Shown: piece after piece, positions 27,363 through 37,966 of the stretch
Layout: every line of letters begins with the position of its first letter
How positions within the stretch are numbered: the first letter of the stretch is position 1
Source of the DNA: Saprospirales bacterium
GTDB taxonomy: Bacteria > Bacteroidota > Bacteroidia > Chitinophagales > Saprospiraceae
NCBI GenBank assembly: GCA_007693915.1
Contig: RECS01000088.1
Location: forward strand, 1 to 55,681
Direction: 5' to 3'
DNA: 55,681 nt
Position numbers and translations under genes: made by a program
Notes under the pieces: model-generated
What the model saw: the letters and a program-made list of their open reading frames with translations, nothing else
Databases searched by the model: none
Told to the model about the DNA's origin: nothing

Positions 27363-29981
27363 ATGAACAGCTTTGCCATTTTTTCTTTTTTCGTCCCTTT
27401 TCTATTTTTATTCGCAAACAGCTTAACTGCTCAGGAAAAATCAATCACTCCACCTGAAGAGTTTTTTGGTTTTCAACCGGGAGATGACAGAAAATTATTC
27501 AACTACGAGGAAATGATTGCCTACCTTCAACTTTTGGAGGAACAATCTGACAAAATCCAATTGATCGAATCCGGAGAAACAGAACTAGGGCGTCCTATGT
27601 ATCTCTGTTTTGTATCCTCTTCGAACAATATTAATCAACTTGAAGAATTAAAAGGGATTAACCGCCAACTAGCTTTAAATTACCAGCTGGAAGATAAAGA
27701 ACGTGATGAGTTAATCAAGCGAGGAAAAGCCTTTTTCTTTATGACACTTTCTATGCACTCAACGGAAGTAGGAATGTCCCAGGCTGCTCCCCTAATTATT
27801 TATGAATTACTAACATCTGATGATCCCATTATAGAAAAAATCCTTGAAAATACTGTTTACATGATTACTCCGTCACACAATCCTGATGGAATGAATATGA
27901 TTGTAGAACATTATAAAAAATACCTTGGCACCAAATATGAGGGAAGTTTCATGCCCGGTGTCTATCACAAATATGCAGGGCACAATATCAACAGAGATTT
28001 TATAACCCTCTTGCTAAAGGAAAATCAAATGGTAGCAGATGCCTACAGTACTGAATGGTTTCCGCAACTTATGGTAGAAAGACATCAAATGGGTTCACTG
28101 GGACCAAGGTATTATATTTCACCCCCATCAGATCCTATCGCTGAGAATATTCAGGCAGGACTTTACAATTGGAAGAGAATTTTTGGATCCCGGTCGATAA
28201 CTGATATGACAAGGAATGGACTTAAAGGTGTTTCTGTAAATTACCATTTTGATTTTTATTGGCCCGGTCACACCACTACAGGAGCCTGGAAAGGAATAAT
28301 AGCCATGTTATCAGAAGCTGCAAGTGTCCGAATTGCTACCCCCATTTACATCGAACCAAATGAAATAAGATTCAGCGGTAAAGGCTTGTCTTCCAATGAC
28401 ATGAGTATAAATATGCCTGATCCCTGGAAAGGCGGATGGTGGAGACTTTCTGATATTGTAGAGTATGAAAGGGTAAATACTATTTCTTACCTGCATACTG
28501 CTGCAATCCACAAAAATGAAATTCTTTTATTTCGCAATGAATTGACTAAAGAGGAAGTACGTAGAGGAAAAGAATCTGCACCCTTTTATTATATACTACC
28601 TCAAAAACAACACGACCAGAGTGAATGGTCAGACTTAGTTAACTTACTTATGCGTCATGGTATAAGCGTTTTTCAACTCACGGATAACATGCATACTAAT
28701 CAGCACCGTCTGAATGAAGGAGATATTGTTATTCCATTAGCCCAGCCCTATAGAGCGTTTATAAAAGAGATAATGGAAACCCAAACCTATCCCATACGCA
28801 CTTATACGCTGGGCGGTCCTGTCATCCAACCCTATGACATCAATTCTTGGTCACTACCATTGCACAGGGGGGTAAATTCAATAGAAATCAACGATGCTGA
28901 CCTCAGTATTCCTGCTGAAAAATTACAGCTTATTCAGAGGCCATTTCATATCGAGTTTAAAAAGCCACAGGATTTTGATGGTTTTTTATTGCCTGTAAAT
29001 AATAATCACGCTTTCAAAACAGCTTTTCAGGCTAAAGGAATGGGGATGACAGTTAACCGTTTAACTGAGGAAATCACCATTGATGGAGAAAAAATCGAAT
29101 CAGGTAGCTTCTATATTCCTCTCCAAAGTGGAATTGACCAGTTACTTAATGAATTGAATTTTGAGCCGGTTTTTTATAATGGAGAGATAGAATTAAAAAC
29201 AATAGAACTTAGTTTGCCTAGGATTGCGCTTGTAGAAAGCTGGTTCCACGATATGGATGCCGGATGGACTAGACTACTATTAGATACCTATCAACTGCCT
29301 TATCAGGTATTAAGGCCGGTAGATTTAAGGAAAGATGATTGGATCAATCGCTATGATGTATTGCTTTTCCCTGATCAAAACGCTACCGTATTGAGGAGGG
29401 GGAGGTTTTCGCCTGACGGTATTCCACCCCCAGCACCGACACCATATACAAAAGGTATCGAAAATGAGGGGATGCAAAATATTTTTTCATTCATAAATAA
29501 AGGTGGGAAAATAGTATCGTGGGGAAGGTCAACAGATCTCTTCCTAGGAAATCAAAGTTTGGATTTAGCAGATGGCGCTAAGGAAGAATTTAGGCTGCCG
29601 GTAAGAAACATTGCCACTTCATTATCTGAACAAGGATTAAGTGTTACAGGTTCTTTTTTAAATCTAAATTTCAATACAGACCATCATATCAGCTCAGGTA
29701 TGCCTGAATCAGGTGGTGTATTTCACAGGGGCAATCCGGTGTTCGCAACGGAACTACCCGTTTTTGATATGGACCGAAGAGTACTTGCTACTTTTGCAAA
29801 TAAAAATGTTTTGTTAAGTGGATATGCAGTAAATGAAGAATTACTTGTAAACCATCCAGCTTTGGTTTGGACAAAAAAAGGTGACGGAGAATTGTATTTA
29901 TTTTCTTTCAGTCCGGTATTTAGAGGATCAACTCCAGCAACTTTTAAACTACTTTGGAATTCGATACTTCCCGAATTTTAA
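27363..29981 (+). CDS. Secreted M14-family zinc carboxypeptidase
   Basis: A signal peptide (about 1-24, ending NSLTAQ) precedes an M14 domain with the zinc ligands HSTEVG (HxxE, near 138-143) and a downstream His in the SHNPDG segment (near 178). The HNINRDF segment near 208-214 fits the substrate-binding region. The 872 residues include a long C-terminal part beyond residue 400 with a glutamine-amidotransferase-like fold signal (ALVESWFHDMDAGWTRLL and later VSWGRSTDLF). Such large M14 proteins are common in Bacteroidota and degrade peptides outside the cytoplasm. The next gene starts 12 nt downstream. Confidence 0.88.
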   Translation: MNSFAIFSFFVPFLFLFANSLTAQEKSITPPEEFFGFQPGDDRKLFNYEEMIAYLQLLEEQSDKIQLIESGETELGRPMYLCFVSSSNNINQLEELKGINRQLALNYQLEDKERDELIKRGKAFFFMTLSMHSTEVGMSQAAPLIIYELLTSDDPIIEKILENTVYMITPSHNPDGMNMIVEHYKKYLGTKYEGSFMPGVYHKYAGHNINRDFITLLLKENQMVADAYSTEWFPQLMVERHQMGSLGPRYYISPPSDPIAENIQAGLYNWKRIFGSRSITDMTRNGLKGVSVNYHFDFYWPGHTTTGAWKGIIAMLSEAASVRIATPIYIEPNEIRFSGKGLSSNDMSINMPDPWKGGWWRLSDIVEYERVNTISYLHTAAIHKNEILLFRNELTKEEVRRGKESAPFYYILPQKQHDQSEWSDLVNLLMRHGISVFQLTDNMHTNQHRLNEGDIVIPLAQPYRAFIKEIMETQTYPIRTYTLGGPVIQPYDINSWSLPLHRGVNSIEINDADLSIPAEKLQLIQRPFHIEFKKPQDFDGFLLPVNNNHAFKTAFQAKGMGMTVNRLTEEITIDGEKIESGSFYIPLQSGIDQLLNELNFEPVFYNGEIELKTIELSLPRIALVESWFHDMDAGWTRLLLDTYQLPYQVLRPVDLRKDDWINRYDVLLFPDQNATVLRRGRFSPDGIPPPAPTPYTKGIENEGMQNIFSFINKGGKIVSWGRSTDLFLGNQSLDLADGAKEEFRLPVRNIATSLSEQGLSVTGSFLNLNFNTDHHISSGMPESGGVFHRGNPVFATELPVFDMDRRVLATFANKNVLLSGYAVNEELLVNHPALVWTKKGDGELYLFSFSPVFRGSTPATFKLLWNSILPEF

Positions 29982-29993
29982 ATCAAAATCAAG

Positions 29994-30374
29994 ATGAAAA
30001 TAAGAATCAGAGAAAATTCAATAAGACTCAGACTGACTCAAGGCGAGGTGGTGTCGTTTAATCAAAATGGCTTTTTTGAACAAACTTGTACTTTTGGACC
30101 GGAAGCAGGGAACCGGTTAATTTACAGATTAGAAAAAAGTAAAAATCTGAAGGAACCGAATGCTCAGATTGAGGATGGCAAAATTACCGTTTTTTTACCT
30201 GAAAATGATGCTACTCACTGGGCTGGAGGTGATGAGGTTGGAATTGACTATACTAAATATCAAGACCGACCTGAAGAATTGCGGATTTTGGTGGAAAAAG
30301 ATTTTCAATGTCTCAAACCTAGACTGGAAGAAGATGAAAGCGATAATTTTCCCAACCCTCAGTCATTGAGTTGA
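29994..30374 (+). CDS. DUF7009 family protein
   Basis: A 126-residue soluble protein that begins MKIRIRENSIRLRLTQGEV and carries the ENDATHWAGGDEVGI segment, as in DUF7009, a family I recall near fdhD in Bacteroidota. It lies between the M14 gene (12-nt gap) and fdhD (3-nt gap). A role linked to the molybdoenzyme is inferred from position only. Confidence 0.7.
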   Translation: MKIRIRENSIRLRLTQGEVVSFNQNGFFEQTCTFGPEAGNRLIYRLEKSKNLKEPNAQIEDGKITVFLPENDATHWAGGDEVGIDYTKYQDRPEELRILVEKDFQCLKPRLEEDESDNFPNPQSLS

Positions 30375-30377
30375 TTC

Positions 30378-31235
30378 ATGGAAAACATGCTGACAGCATC
30401 TAAGAAAAGAGTAGTTTTTTACCGTCAATCAGCCTTGCCTGAGGAGCATGAGGATTACCTAACCAGGGAGGAACCTTTGGCCATCACCATATCGTATTAT
30501 GATAGTGCAAATAGATTACATACCTTTCCATTGTCTATCACCATGCGTACTCCCGGCAATGATGAAGAGCTTTGCAAAGGGTTCCTATTATCTGAGGGGA
30601 TAATTGATTCCAATGATCAAATAAAAAACATGACCTTCAAGAGAAGTTCAGAAAATCCTTTGTTGAGAGATCAGAGCATTCAGGTAACCTTACAAGATAA
30701 TTGTTTTTTCCAACCCGATCAGTTCAGAAGAAATTTCTACAGCAGCAGCAGTTGTGGTGTATGTGGAAAAAACTCAATCGAACAACTGGAAAGACAAATA
30801 AAGACCATTCTCCCAAAAGCCAAACCAATTATTGACAGAGAAAAAATTTTTTCTATCAATCAGATCATGAAAAAAGGTCAAACAACTTTTCATAAAACAG
30901 GTGGGATTCACGGGACAGCAGTCTTCAATGAACAACTTGAACTCGAATGCATTATGGAAGATGTAGGGAGACATAATGCAATGGATAAAGTCATTGGGAA
31001 CTTAATGAAAAGCAATGATCTTCCTGCAAAGAATAAAATTGTATCAGTTAGTGGAAGAGCCGGCTTTGAATTGGTACAAAAGGCGTTGGTGGCTGGTTTT
31101 GGTATTATGACAGCCGTTGGAGCGCCTTCAGATTTGGCAGTAGATCTGGCGCACACTTATGGAATGACCTTAATAGGTTTTTTGAAAAACGATCAGTTCA
31201 ATGTTTATTCACACCCGCAAAGAATTGTGGATTAA
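30378..31235 (+). CDS. fdhD: Formate dehydrogenase accessory sulfurtransferase FdhD
   Basis: FdhD moves sulfur to the bis-MGD molybdenum cofactor so that FdhF-type enzymes become active. The conserved CGVCGK loop (near residues 132-137, from SSSCGVCGKNS) holds the essential cysteines. The cofactor-binding MRTPGNDEELCKGFLLSEGI and the later VGRHNAMDKVIG, GRAGFELVQKA segments match the family. The stop is 9 nt before the molybdo-oxidoreductase gene, its likely client. Confidence 0.96.
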   Translation: MENMLTASKKRVVFYRQSALPEEHEDYLTREEPLAITISYYDSANRLHTFPLSITMRTPGNDEELCKGFLLSEGIIDSNDQIKNMTFKRSSENPLLRDQSIQVTLQDNCFFQPDQFRRNFYSSSSCGVCGKNSIEQLERQIKTILPKAKPIIDREKIFSINQIMKKGQTTFHKTGGIHGTAVFNEQLELECIMEDVGRHNAMDKVIGNLMKSNDLPAKNKIVSVSGRAGFELVQKALVAGFGIMTAVGAPSDLAVDLAHTYGMTLIGFLKNDQFNVYSHPQRIVD

Positions 31236-31244
31236 CCAAACTAA

Positions 31245-33581
31245 ATGAGAGAAAACAAAGACGGGAATCAAAAGCTAAAATTTGAAGCCAAAGAAGAGTT
31301 TACCGGATTAAAAACGGGGAAACGAAAAAAGAAATCAGCAGGTATACCGGGTGTTTTAAATGCATTGAAACACGCCTTTAAGTACATGCCGATTCCCAGT
31401 ATTTTTAAAGCCGCTTCAAAGCTAAATCAAAAAGGCGGTTTCGACTGTCCAGGTTGCGCATGGCCTGACCCGGACGACGACAGATCGGCTCTAGGTGAAT
31501 TTTGTGAAAATGGAATGAAAGCCATATCTGAGGAAATATCAAAGAAAATTATAAATGGAGACTTTTTTGAAAACAAGTCTGTCAGCGAGCTTAGAGAATA
31601 CAGTGATTTCGAACTGGGGAAATTAGGTAGATTGGGAGAACCCTTGATATACCACCAACACGATGATAAGTACCATCCTATTAGTTGGCAAAATGCTTTT
31701 AAGCTTATTGCTAAAGAGTTGCAAGATTTAGATCATCCTGATCAGGCATCTTTTTATACTTCGGGAAGAACGAGTAATGAAGCCGCCTTTCTCTACCAAT
31801 TATTTGTGAGAATGCTGGGAACCAACAACTTACCGGACTGTTCAAATATGTGCCATGAATCATCAGGGGTAGGACTGACAGAAACCCTTGGACTTGGTAA
31901 GGGATCTGTTACCTTAAATGACATGCACAGAGCTGAGGTGATTATCATAATGGGGCAAAACCCCGGAACCAACCATCCGCGCATGTTGTCCGCTCTTGAA
32001 AAATGTAAAGAAAATGGCGGAAAAATAATAACTGTGAATCCACTTCCGGAAGCAGGTTTGCTGACTTTTATCAATCCCCAGAATCCAATAAAAATCATGA
32101 GTGGTGGAACTACCCTTACTGATATCTTTTTGCAGGTTAAAATCAATGGAGATATTCCACTGTTAAAGGGTTTAATGAAAATACTGCTAATTAAGGATGA
32201 GGAAAGGGAAGGCAAAGTTCTGGACCACCATTTCATAGCAGATTACACTGAGAATTTCAATTTATTAAAGGAGCATCTGGATAAGGTGAGTTTAGATGAT
32301 TGTATAGAAAAAAGTGGAATTCCTTTAGACCTAATGGAGTCAGCAGTGGACCTCATTGCTGATAAAGAAAAAATCATTGTTTGCTGGGCGATGGGACTAA
32401 CCCAACATAAAAATGGTGTAAACAACATAAAGGAAATCGTTAATCTCCTGCTCCTAAAAGGAGCAATAGGAAAGGAGGGGGCAGGCACCTGTCCGGTTCG
32501 CGGACATTCAAATGTACAGGGAGACAGGACGATGGGTATTTATGAAGCTCCAAGTGAAGATTTTCTGAAAAGGTTAGACAAAGTCTTTAATTTTACTGCA
32601 CCACGAAAACATGGTTATTCAACTGTAGACAATATTCGGGCTATGGCAGATGGAAAGGTCAAAGTCTTTATGGCTATGGGCGGTAATTTTTTATCAGCTG
32701 CGCCAGATACTAACTTGACTGGAAGGGCAATGAGTAATTGTAAACTCACCGTACATGTTAGTACAAAATTAAATCGGTCCCATCTCGCTCCCGGTGAAGT
32801 CTCTCTGATTCTCCCCTGCCTTGGAAGATCTGAAAAAGATATTCAAAAAAGTGGTCAGCAATATGTTACGGTTGAAAATTCCATGGGGGTTGTCCACAGT
32901 TCTAAGGGAATACTCAAACCTTGCTCAAAAAACTTAAAAAGTGAAGTTGGAATCATCTGTGAGTTGGCGGAGACCACTTTAAATGGCAAAAGTAGCGTAA
33001 ACTGGAAAAAATTAACTACTAATTATGACAATATACGTGATCTGATTGAAAAGGCCATACCGGGATTTGAAAACTTCAATCAAAGAATTCGGAAAGACCA
33101 GCAGTTCTATCTTCCAAATGGTCCACGGACAAGAAAATTTAACACACCGAATGGAAAAGCTTTTTTCTCAATTAACCCATTCCCAATAATAGAAACTCAT
33201 TCTGAGGAACTTATAATGATGACAATAAGAAGTCATGACCAATTCAACACCACTATTTATGGATTAGACGATCGCTATCGTGGTGTATATAATGAAAGGC
33301 GGGTAATTATGATGAATCCAACAGATATGAAGGTGAGAAATCTGAAGTCCAAGGAGGTAGTCAACCTAAAATCAGATTATAAGGGGGTAAAGAGGTTAGC
33401 CAAAAAGTTCATTGTCATTCCATACGACATCCCAGAGGGTTGTGCAGCAACCTATTTTCCTGAAGCCAATGCCCTAATACCCTATGATGAGTTTGCAGAT
33501 AAGTCGAAGACACCCATTTCAAAATCGGTGAGAATCAAGATTGAAAAAAGTGCTGAAAAGGAATTGGTAGAAATGGCTTAA
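31245..33581 (+). CDS. FdhF/YdeP-family molybdopterin oxidoreductase
   Basis: This 778-residue bis-MGD enzyme opens with the family motif GGFDCPGCAWPDPDDDRS near 64-81 and has the cofactor segments FYTSGRTSNEAAFLYQLF, CSNMCHESSG, and MGQNPGTNHPRML. Late GRSEKDIQKSGQQYVTVENSMG and the C-terminal MoCo-binding part are also present. There is no 4Fe-4S motif of the classical FDH type before the catalytic region. YdeP-type enzymes have poorly defined substrates, so formate oxidation is not assured. FdhD directly upstream is the expected maturation partner. Confidence 0.92.
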   Translation: MRENKDGNQKLKFEAKEEFTGLKTGKRKKKSAGIPGVLNALKHAFKYMPIPSIFKAASKLNQKGGFDCPGCAWPDPDDDRSALGEFCENGMKAISEEISKKIINGDFFENKSVSELREYSDFELGKLGRLGEPLIYHQHDDKYHPISWQNAFKLIAKELQDLDHPDQASFYTSGRTSNEAAFLYQLFVRMLGTNNLPDCSNMCHESSGVGLTETLGLGKGSVTLNDMHRAEVIIIMGQNPGTNHPRMLSALEKCKENGGKIITVNPLPEAGLLTFINPQNPIKIMSGGTTLTDIFLQVKINGDIPLLKGLMKILLIKDEEREGKVLDHHFIADYTENFNLLKEHLDKVSLDDCIEKSGIPLDLMESAVDLIADKEKIIVCWAMGLTQHKNGVNNIKEIVNLLLLKGAIGKEGAGTCPVRGHSNVQGDRTMGIYEAPSEDFLKRLDKVFNFTAPRKHGYSTVDNIRAMADGKVKVFMAMGGNFLSAAPDTNLTGRAMSNCKLTVHVSTKLNRSHLAPGEVSLILPCLGRSEKDIQKSGQQYVTVENSMGVVHSSKGILKPCSKNLKSEVGIICELAETTLNGKSSVNWKKLTTNYDNIRDLIEKAIPGFENFNQRIRKDQQFYLPNGPRTRKFNTPNGKAFFSINPFPIIETHSEELIMMTIRSHDQFNTTIYGLDDRYRGVYNERRVIMMNPTDMKVRNLKSKEVVNLKSDYKGVKRLAKKFIVIPYDIPEGCAATYFPEANALIPYDEFADKSKTPISKSVRIKIEKSAEKELVEMA

Positions 33582-33597
33582 ATAGGAATAATCAGGA

Positions 33598-34098
33598 TTA
33601 AAGTTCAGAAAGATCTTCTTTTCTAATAAGCTTAATATTAGTCAGTTGATAATGGTCAATTACATCAACAACTAATGATTTACGGACGACCAGTATGATA
33701 GTTTGATTAATTTCTCCATTTTTTATTTTTTCTAAAAAATCGGTGAGCTCAGGTTCAAGACCTTCACCACGCAATTCCAAGGGTCCGATTTCATCAATAA
33801 TAAGAAAATCGGTATTCAGTGGTGGTTTCATTTTAAGCCATGATCCGGCTACCTTAAATGATTTCTTGCTAAATTTGAATTTACCTATTTCAAATACGCC
33901 ATCCCGTTCTTTAACAGATTTTGAGACCTCGGCGTTGATCTTCACATCCATATACGGATTATAAAAAAGTCGTTTTTGATTTTCAACAGGCATAAATATA
34001 CCGTGAACTCTTTTCTTGCCTTCATTCATCCAAGTTAAAAGGGCAGTAGTTTTGCCCTCACCTGTATCACCACTGAGAATTAATATATCTTTGATCAT
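33598..34098 (-). CDS. THEP1-like nucleoside-triphosphatase
   Basis: A single P-loop domain: Walker A SGDTGEGKTT near residues 9-18 and Walker B FLIIDEIGPLEL near 98-109, the hallmark of THEP1/DUF2478-type NTPases. At 166 residues it is of normal length. The gene converges on the molybdo-oxidoreductase gene with a 16-nt gap. Related P-loop proteins occur near molybdenum-cofactor genes, so a supply or chaperone role for Mo or MGD is possible but inferred. Confidence 0.75.
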   Translation of the reverse strand: MIKDILILSGDTGEGKTTALLTWMNEGKKRVHGIFMPVENQKRLFYNPYMDVKINAEVSKSVKERDGVFEIGKFKFSKKSFKVAGSWLKMKPPLNTDFLIIDEIGPLELRGEGLEPELTDFLEKIKNGEINQTIILVVRKSLVVDVIDHYQLTNIKLIRKEDLSEL

Positions 34099-34199
34099 TT
34101 TATCACTAGTCTCTTAAAATTTTGAAAGCACAAATTTAAATAAAGAAATTTAAGTTTATTTAAATATTACTAAGGCATGAATGACAAACTACCATAAAC

Positions 34200-34727
34200 A
34201 TGAAAATTCCATCTTTTTTTTCACCTCTTTTCGTTTTTACATTAATTTTATCCTTAGGTAGTTTACCAAATGGTATGAAAGCTCAACAGCCGGCAGAATT
34301 ATTTCTCCAGGTAGAGCGACAAAATAGATTAAAAACGATCAGAATTCTTCCGGGGGAGGTTTTTCAAATAAGAACCTACAACAATCCAAATAAATGGCAA
34401 AAAGTCAGACTTTATGATCTGGATGTTGATTCCCAGGAAATGATTACTGATTTCGGCTCATTCCATATAGATGATATCAGATCGCTGAGAACAGAACGGC
34501 AAGACAAACATGGTGATTTATTGGTCGGGCTTACTTTGACCTTTGCAGCAGGAACTGCACTCTTTAGTTTAGTAGATTTAATATACGGCAATCCATACAA
34601 TTGGGAATTCGTAGCAGTTGCGGGGGGTATATTTGGAGCTTCTTTTTTATATAAGTTAGTAAGCAGGGCATTCTACTACCGATTTGACCGTAAACATCGC
34701 CTAAGGATAATCGACATAAGCCTATGA
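34200..34727 (+). CDS. Hypothetical exported/membrane protein
   Basis: A signal peptide (about 1-28, ending GMKAQ) is followed by a beta-rich region and two glycine-rich hydrophobic segments (LVGLTLTFAAGTALFSLVDL near 112-131 and FVAVAGGIFGASFLYKLV near 141-158). The layout resembles the broken gene at 20040-20555, although I see no long sequence identity. No function is assigned. No terminator is visible in the short gap before atpG. Confidence 0.65.
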   Translation: MKIPSFFSPLFVFTLILSLGSLPNGMKAQQPAELFLQVERQNRLKTIRILPGEVFQIRTYNNPNKWQKVRLYDLDVDSQEMITDFGSFHIDDIRSLRTERQDKHGDLLVGLTLTFAAGTALFSLVDLIYGNPYNWEFVAVAGGIFGASFLYKLVSRAFYYRFDRKHRLRIIDISL

Positions 34728-34806
34728 AAGACCCACTAAACAACTAACTTAAACTTGAAGACAATAAAGGAAAATAGTAAATTGACTATAGCAATATTAG
34801 GAAAAA

Positions 34807-35700
34807 CTATCCAAGTGCATCGGCACCTGCTACTATCTCAAGTAACTCACCAGTAATGGCCTCTTGTCTTGCTTTATTGTAATGTATCTTCAAGTCCTTT
34901 AGCAAATCGTTTGCGTTTTCAGTCGCCTTGTCCATAGCTGTCATCCTCGCTCCGTGTTCAGCAGCATGAGTATCCAACAAACACTTATGAAACTGAATTT
35001 GAAGAATGGTCGGAACTAATTGGCGAATAAGTTCTTCTTTTTCTGGTTCAAAGATATAGCCAATTTCTGTTATATTTTCATCTTTATCTGTAGCCTGAAC
35101 TGCATCAACAGGAAGGAATCGTTCAACAGTTGGAATTTGGACACCAGCATTTTTAAAACTACCATAAACTACTTCAATTCGATCATACTTTTCTTGCTTG
35201 AAGCGGAGCATGATTAGTTTAGTAAGTTTATTGACATTTTCAAAAGACAAATCAGCAAACATGTCCACATAATCGTCAACAACTTTAACCTTCTTGTATC
35301 GTTTTTTGAAAAAATCGAATCCTCTTTTGCCAATGCAGGCTAAAACGAGGTTCCCGTTATCCCTTTGCTGTGCGTAATCGGTGTCGATCTTATTGGCTGT
35401 TGCTTTGATGATATTTGAATTAAACGCCCCACAAAGACCTCTGCTAGAGGTTACAACAACAACTAAAACCCTGTTAACCGGTCTTACTTTATTGTATTCA
35501 GTACTGGTATCACCCTCAAGACCAGCAAGTATTTTTGACATCATCTCCTCAAGCTTATTGGAATAAGGTCTTAGTCTAGTTATGGCGTCTTGTGCCTTTC
35601 TCAACTTAGCAGCAGAAACCATTTTCATGGCTTTGGTAATCTGTTGTGTTGAATTAACAGACTGAATTCTTTCTCTTACCTCTTTTAAATTAGCACCCAT
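34807..35700 (-). CDS. atpG: ATP synthase F1 gamma subunit
   Basis: The gamma subunit is the rotor shaft of F1. The N-terminal MGANLKEVRERIQSVNSTQQITKAMKMVSAAKLRKAQ and the C-terminal LDTHAAEHGARMTAMDKATENANDLLKDL helices match the family (297 residues). It is the last gene of the minus-strand atpBEFHAG unit, starting 44 nt after atpA ends. Confidence 0.97.
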   Translation of the reverse strand: MGANLKEVRERIQSVNSTQQITKAMKMVSAAKLRKAQDAITRLRPYSNKLEEMMSKILAGLEGDTSTEYNKVRPVNRVLVVVVTSSRGLCGAFNSNIIKATANKIDTDYAQQRDNGNLVLACIGKRGFDFFKKRYKKVKVVDDYVDMFADLSFENVNKLTKLIMLRFKQEKYDRIEVVYGSFKNAGVQIPTVERFLPVDAVQATDKDENITEIGYIFEPEKEELIRQLVPTILQIQFHKCLLDTHAAEHGARMTAMDKATENANDLLKDLKIHYNKARQEAITGELLEIVAGADALG

Positions 35701-35744
35701 AAGTCAGGTTATAGATCAATTATCAAATGATGACTATCAAAAAA

Positions 35745-37346
35745 TTATTTGTAACTTACTGACATTTCAGCAGCTAAGCTCTTTACAGATTCTAGAGCTG
35801 ATTCTGTTAGTTTACCTTCTTTAAAGTCTTTTAACGCCTCTGGGAATCTTTGTTCAAGGTTATTTAGGAATACCGCTTCGAACTCCCCGATTTTCTCAAC
35901 AGGAACATCTCTTAAAAGCGCATTGGTACCAAGATAAATCATGGCTACCTGCTTTTCAACACTGACAGGTGAGTATTGAGGTTGTTTAAGAATTTCAACA
36001 TTCCTTTTACCTTTCTCAAGTACTGCCATAGTTGCAGGATCAAGGTCAGAACCAAATTTCGAGAAAGCTTCAAGCTCTCGGTACTGAGCCTGATCAAGTT
36101 TAAGGGTTCCCGATACTTTTTTCATAGATTTAATCTGAGCTGATCCACCCACCCTAGAAACAGAGATACCAACGTTAATTGCAGGTCGAATACCGGCATT
36201 AAACAAGCCGGACTCTAGGAATATCTGACCGTCAGTAATCGAAATTACGTTAGTTGGAATATATGCAGATACGTCACCGGCTTGCGTTTCAATAATAGGA
36301 AGAGCAGTCAAAGAACCACCACCTTTTACAATTGGGTTACCGTCCTCATCTTTCGCATTTTTAAGACTATTAGGAAGGTCATTCATTTGGCGAGCAATAT
36401 CGTCATTTTCAATAACCTTAGCTGCACGCTCTAGCAGTCTAGAGTGAAGATAGAAAACATCACCAGGGTAAGCCTCACGACCTGGAGGTCTTCTAAGAAG
36501 AAGAGAAACTTCACGATAAGCAACGGCCTGCTTTGAAAGATCATCATATATGATCAATGCCGGACGTCCTGTATCTCTAAAGTATTCACCAATTGCAGCA
36601 CCCGCAAATGGAGCATAGAACTGAAGCGGTGCGGGATCAGATGCAGAAGCAGATACAATGATGGTGTAATCCATCGCACCATTGTCCTTAAGGGTCTTAG
36701 CCACCTGCGCGACCGTAGAAGCCTTTTGTCCGGAAGCCACGTAAATACAATAGACAGGTTCTCCTTTATCGTAAAACTCCTTTTGGTTTATAATGGTATC
36801 TATTGCGATAGCTGTCTTACCGGTCTGTCTGTCTCCAATGATTAACTCACGCTGACCTCTACCAATTGGAATCATGGAGTCAATCGCCTTGATACCAGTC
36901 TGAAGTGGTTCATATACCGGCTGACGATAAATTACACCCGGAGCTTTTCGCTCAAGTGGCAATTCATATCTTTTGCCTTCAATTGGTCCAAAACCGTCAA
37001 TAGGTTCTCCAAGTGGATTCACCACTCTTCCGATAAACTCCTCACCCACTTTTATAGAAGCGATACGGTTGGTCCTTCTAACTGTAGAACCCTCTCTTAT
37101 TCCTTCACCTGACCCCATCAATACCACACCCACATTATCTTCCTCAAGGTTAAGGGCAATAGCCTGGTCACCATTTTCAAACTCTACCAACTCTCCAGCT
37201 TGCACACTGGTAAGTCCATATATACGTGCAATACCGTCTCCCACCTGCAAAACAGTACCTACCTCCTCTAGTTCACTTTGAGATTTAAAACCCGAAAGCT
37301 GTTGTTTAAGAATTGCTGAAATTTCGTCTGGTTTAATTTTACTCAT
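35745..37346 (-). CDS. atpA: ATP synthase F1 alpha subunit
   Basis: The non-catalytic nucleotide-binding subunit, 533 residues. The P-loop [13 protein letters not shown] lies near 170-182, the VGD-type N-terminal barrel near 40-95, and the SISDGQ-like [15 protein letters not shown] with the family arginine region [20 protein letters not shown] near 360-390. Length and order in the operon are normal. Confidence 0.98.
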   Translation of the reverse strand: MSKIKPDEISAILKQQLSGFKSQSELEEVGTVLQVGDGIARIYGLTSVQAGELVEFENGDQAIALNLEEDNVGVVLMGSGEGIREGSTVRRTNRIASIKVGEEFIGRVVNPLGEPIDGFGPIEGKRYELPLERKAPGVIYRQPVYEPLQTGIKAIDSMIPIGRGQRELIIGDRQTGKTAIAIDTIINQKEFYDKGEPVYCIYVASGQKASTVAQVAKTLKDNGAMDYTIIVSASASDPAPLQFYAPFAGAAIGEYFRDTGRPALIIYDDLSKQAVAYREVSLLLRRPPGREAYPGDVFYLHSRLLERAAKVIENDDIARQMNDLPNSLKNAKDEDGNPIVKGGGSLTALPIIETQAGDVSAYIPTNVISITDGQIFLESGLFNAGIRPAINVGISVSRVGGSAQIKSMKKVSGTLKLDQAQYRELEAFSKFGSDLDPATMAVLEKGKRNVEILKQPQYSPVSVEKQVAMIYLGTNALLRDVPVEKIGEFEAVFLNNLEQRFPEALKDFKEGKLTESALESVKSLAAEMSVSYK

Positions 37347-37379
37347 TGTATATGAATTTATTTTTTTTCAAATATTTTT

Positions 37380-37940
37380 TTAAGTTATAGCTCCTTTTAT
37401 CTGAGCTGAATAAAACCTTTTCTTTATAACGTTCAATTCGTGTTTTACACTTGCATCAATTAAATGATCTCCAAAATCAACAATCATTCCTCCAATCAAG
37501 TCCGGATTCACTTTTGTAGTTAGTTCAACCTGTTTGATACTTGGAGATTTGGTTAAAGCAACAACTAATTTATCGATTAATTTCTGACCGGCAGGAACAG
37601 CAGTAATCAATCTTACTTTTGTTATTCCCCTCACGTTTCTATAGTGATCTAAAACGCCATTGAGAATTTCAGGAAGCATCTTCTCCCTTCCTTTTCTAAT
37701 CAGAATAGCAATGAACTTAGCTGTAATTTCAGATATTTTACCGATAAATATCTGATCAATTACTTTCTGCTTTACCGAAGGCTTTACAACAGGACTTTTT
37801 ACCAATAAGAACAAATCTCTGTTTTTCAAGGCCTCCAGTATATTATTAACGTCCTGTACTACAGCATCTGTTGAATTGCGCTCTTCTGCAATTTCAATAA
37901 GGCTTTTAGCATAACGCGATATGATACTGAAATTAGACAT
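37380..37940 (-). CDS. atpH: ATP synthase F1 delta subunit
   Basis: The delta subunit joins F1 to the peripheral stalk. The 186-residue protein has the N-terminal RYAKSLIEIAEE helix and the C-terminal segment NPDLIGGMIVDFGDHLIDASVKHEL, which is diagnostic. It lies between atpF (26-nt gap) and atpA (33-nt gap). Confidence 0.96.
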   Translation of the reverse strand: MSNFSIISRYAKSLIEIAEERNSTDAVVQDVNNILEALKNRDLFLLVKSPVVKPSVKQKVIDQIFIGKISEITAKFIAILIRKGREKMLPEILNGVLDHYRNVRGITKVRLITAVPAGQKLIDKLVVALTKSPSIKQVELTTKVNPDLIGGMIVDFGDHLIDASVKHELNVIKKRFYSAQIKGAIT

Positions 37941-37966
37941 AATTATTATTAATATGAAAATTGAAA

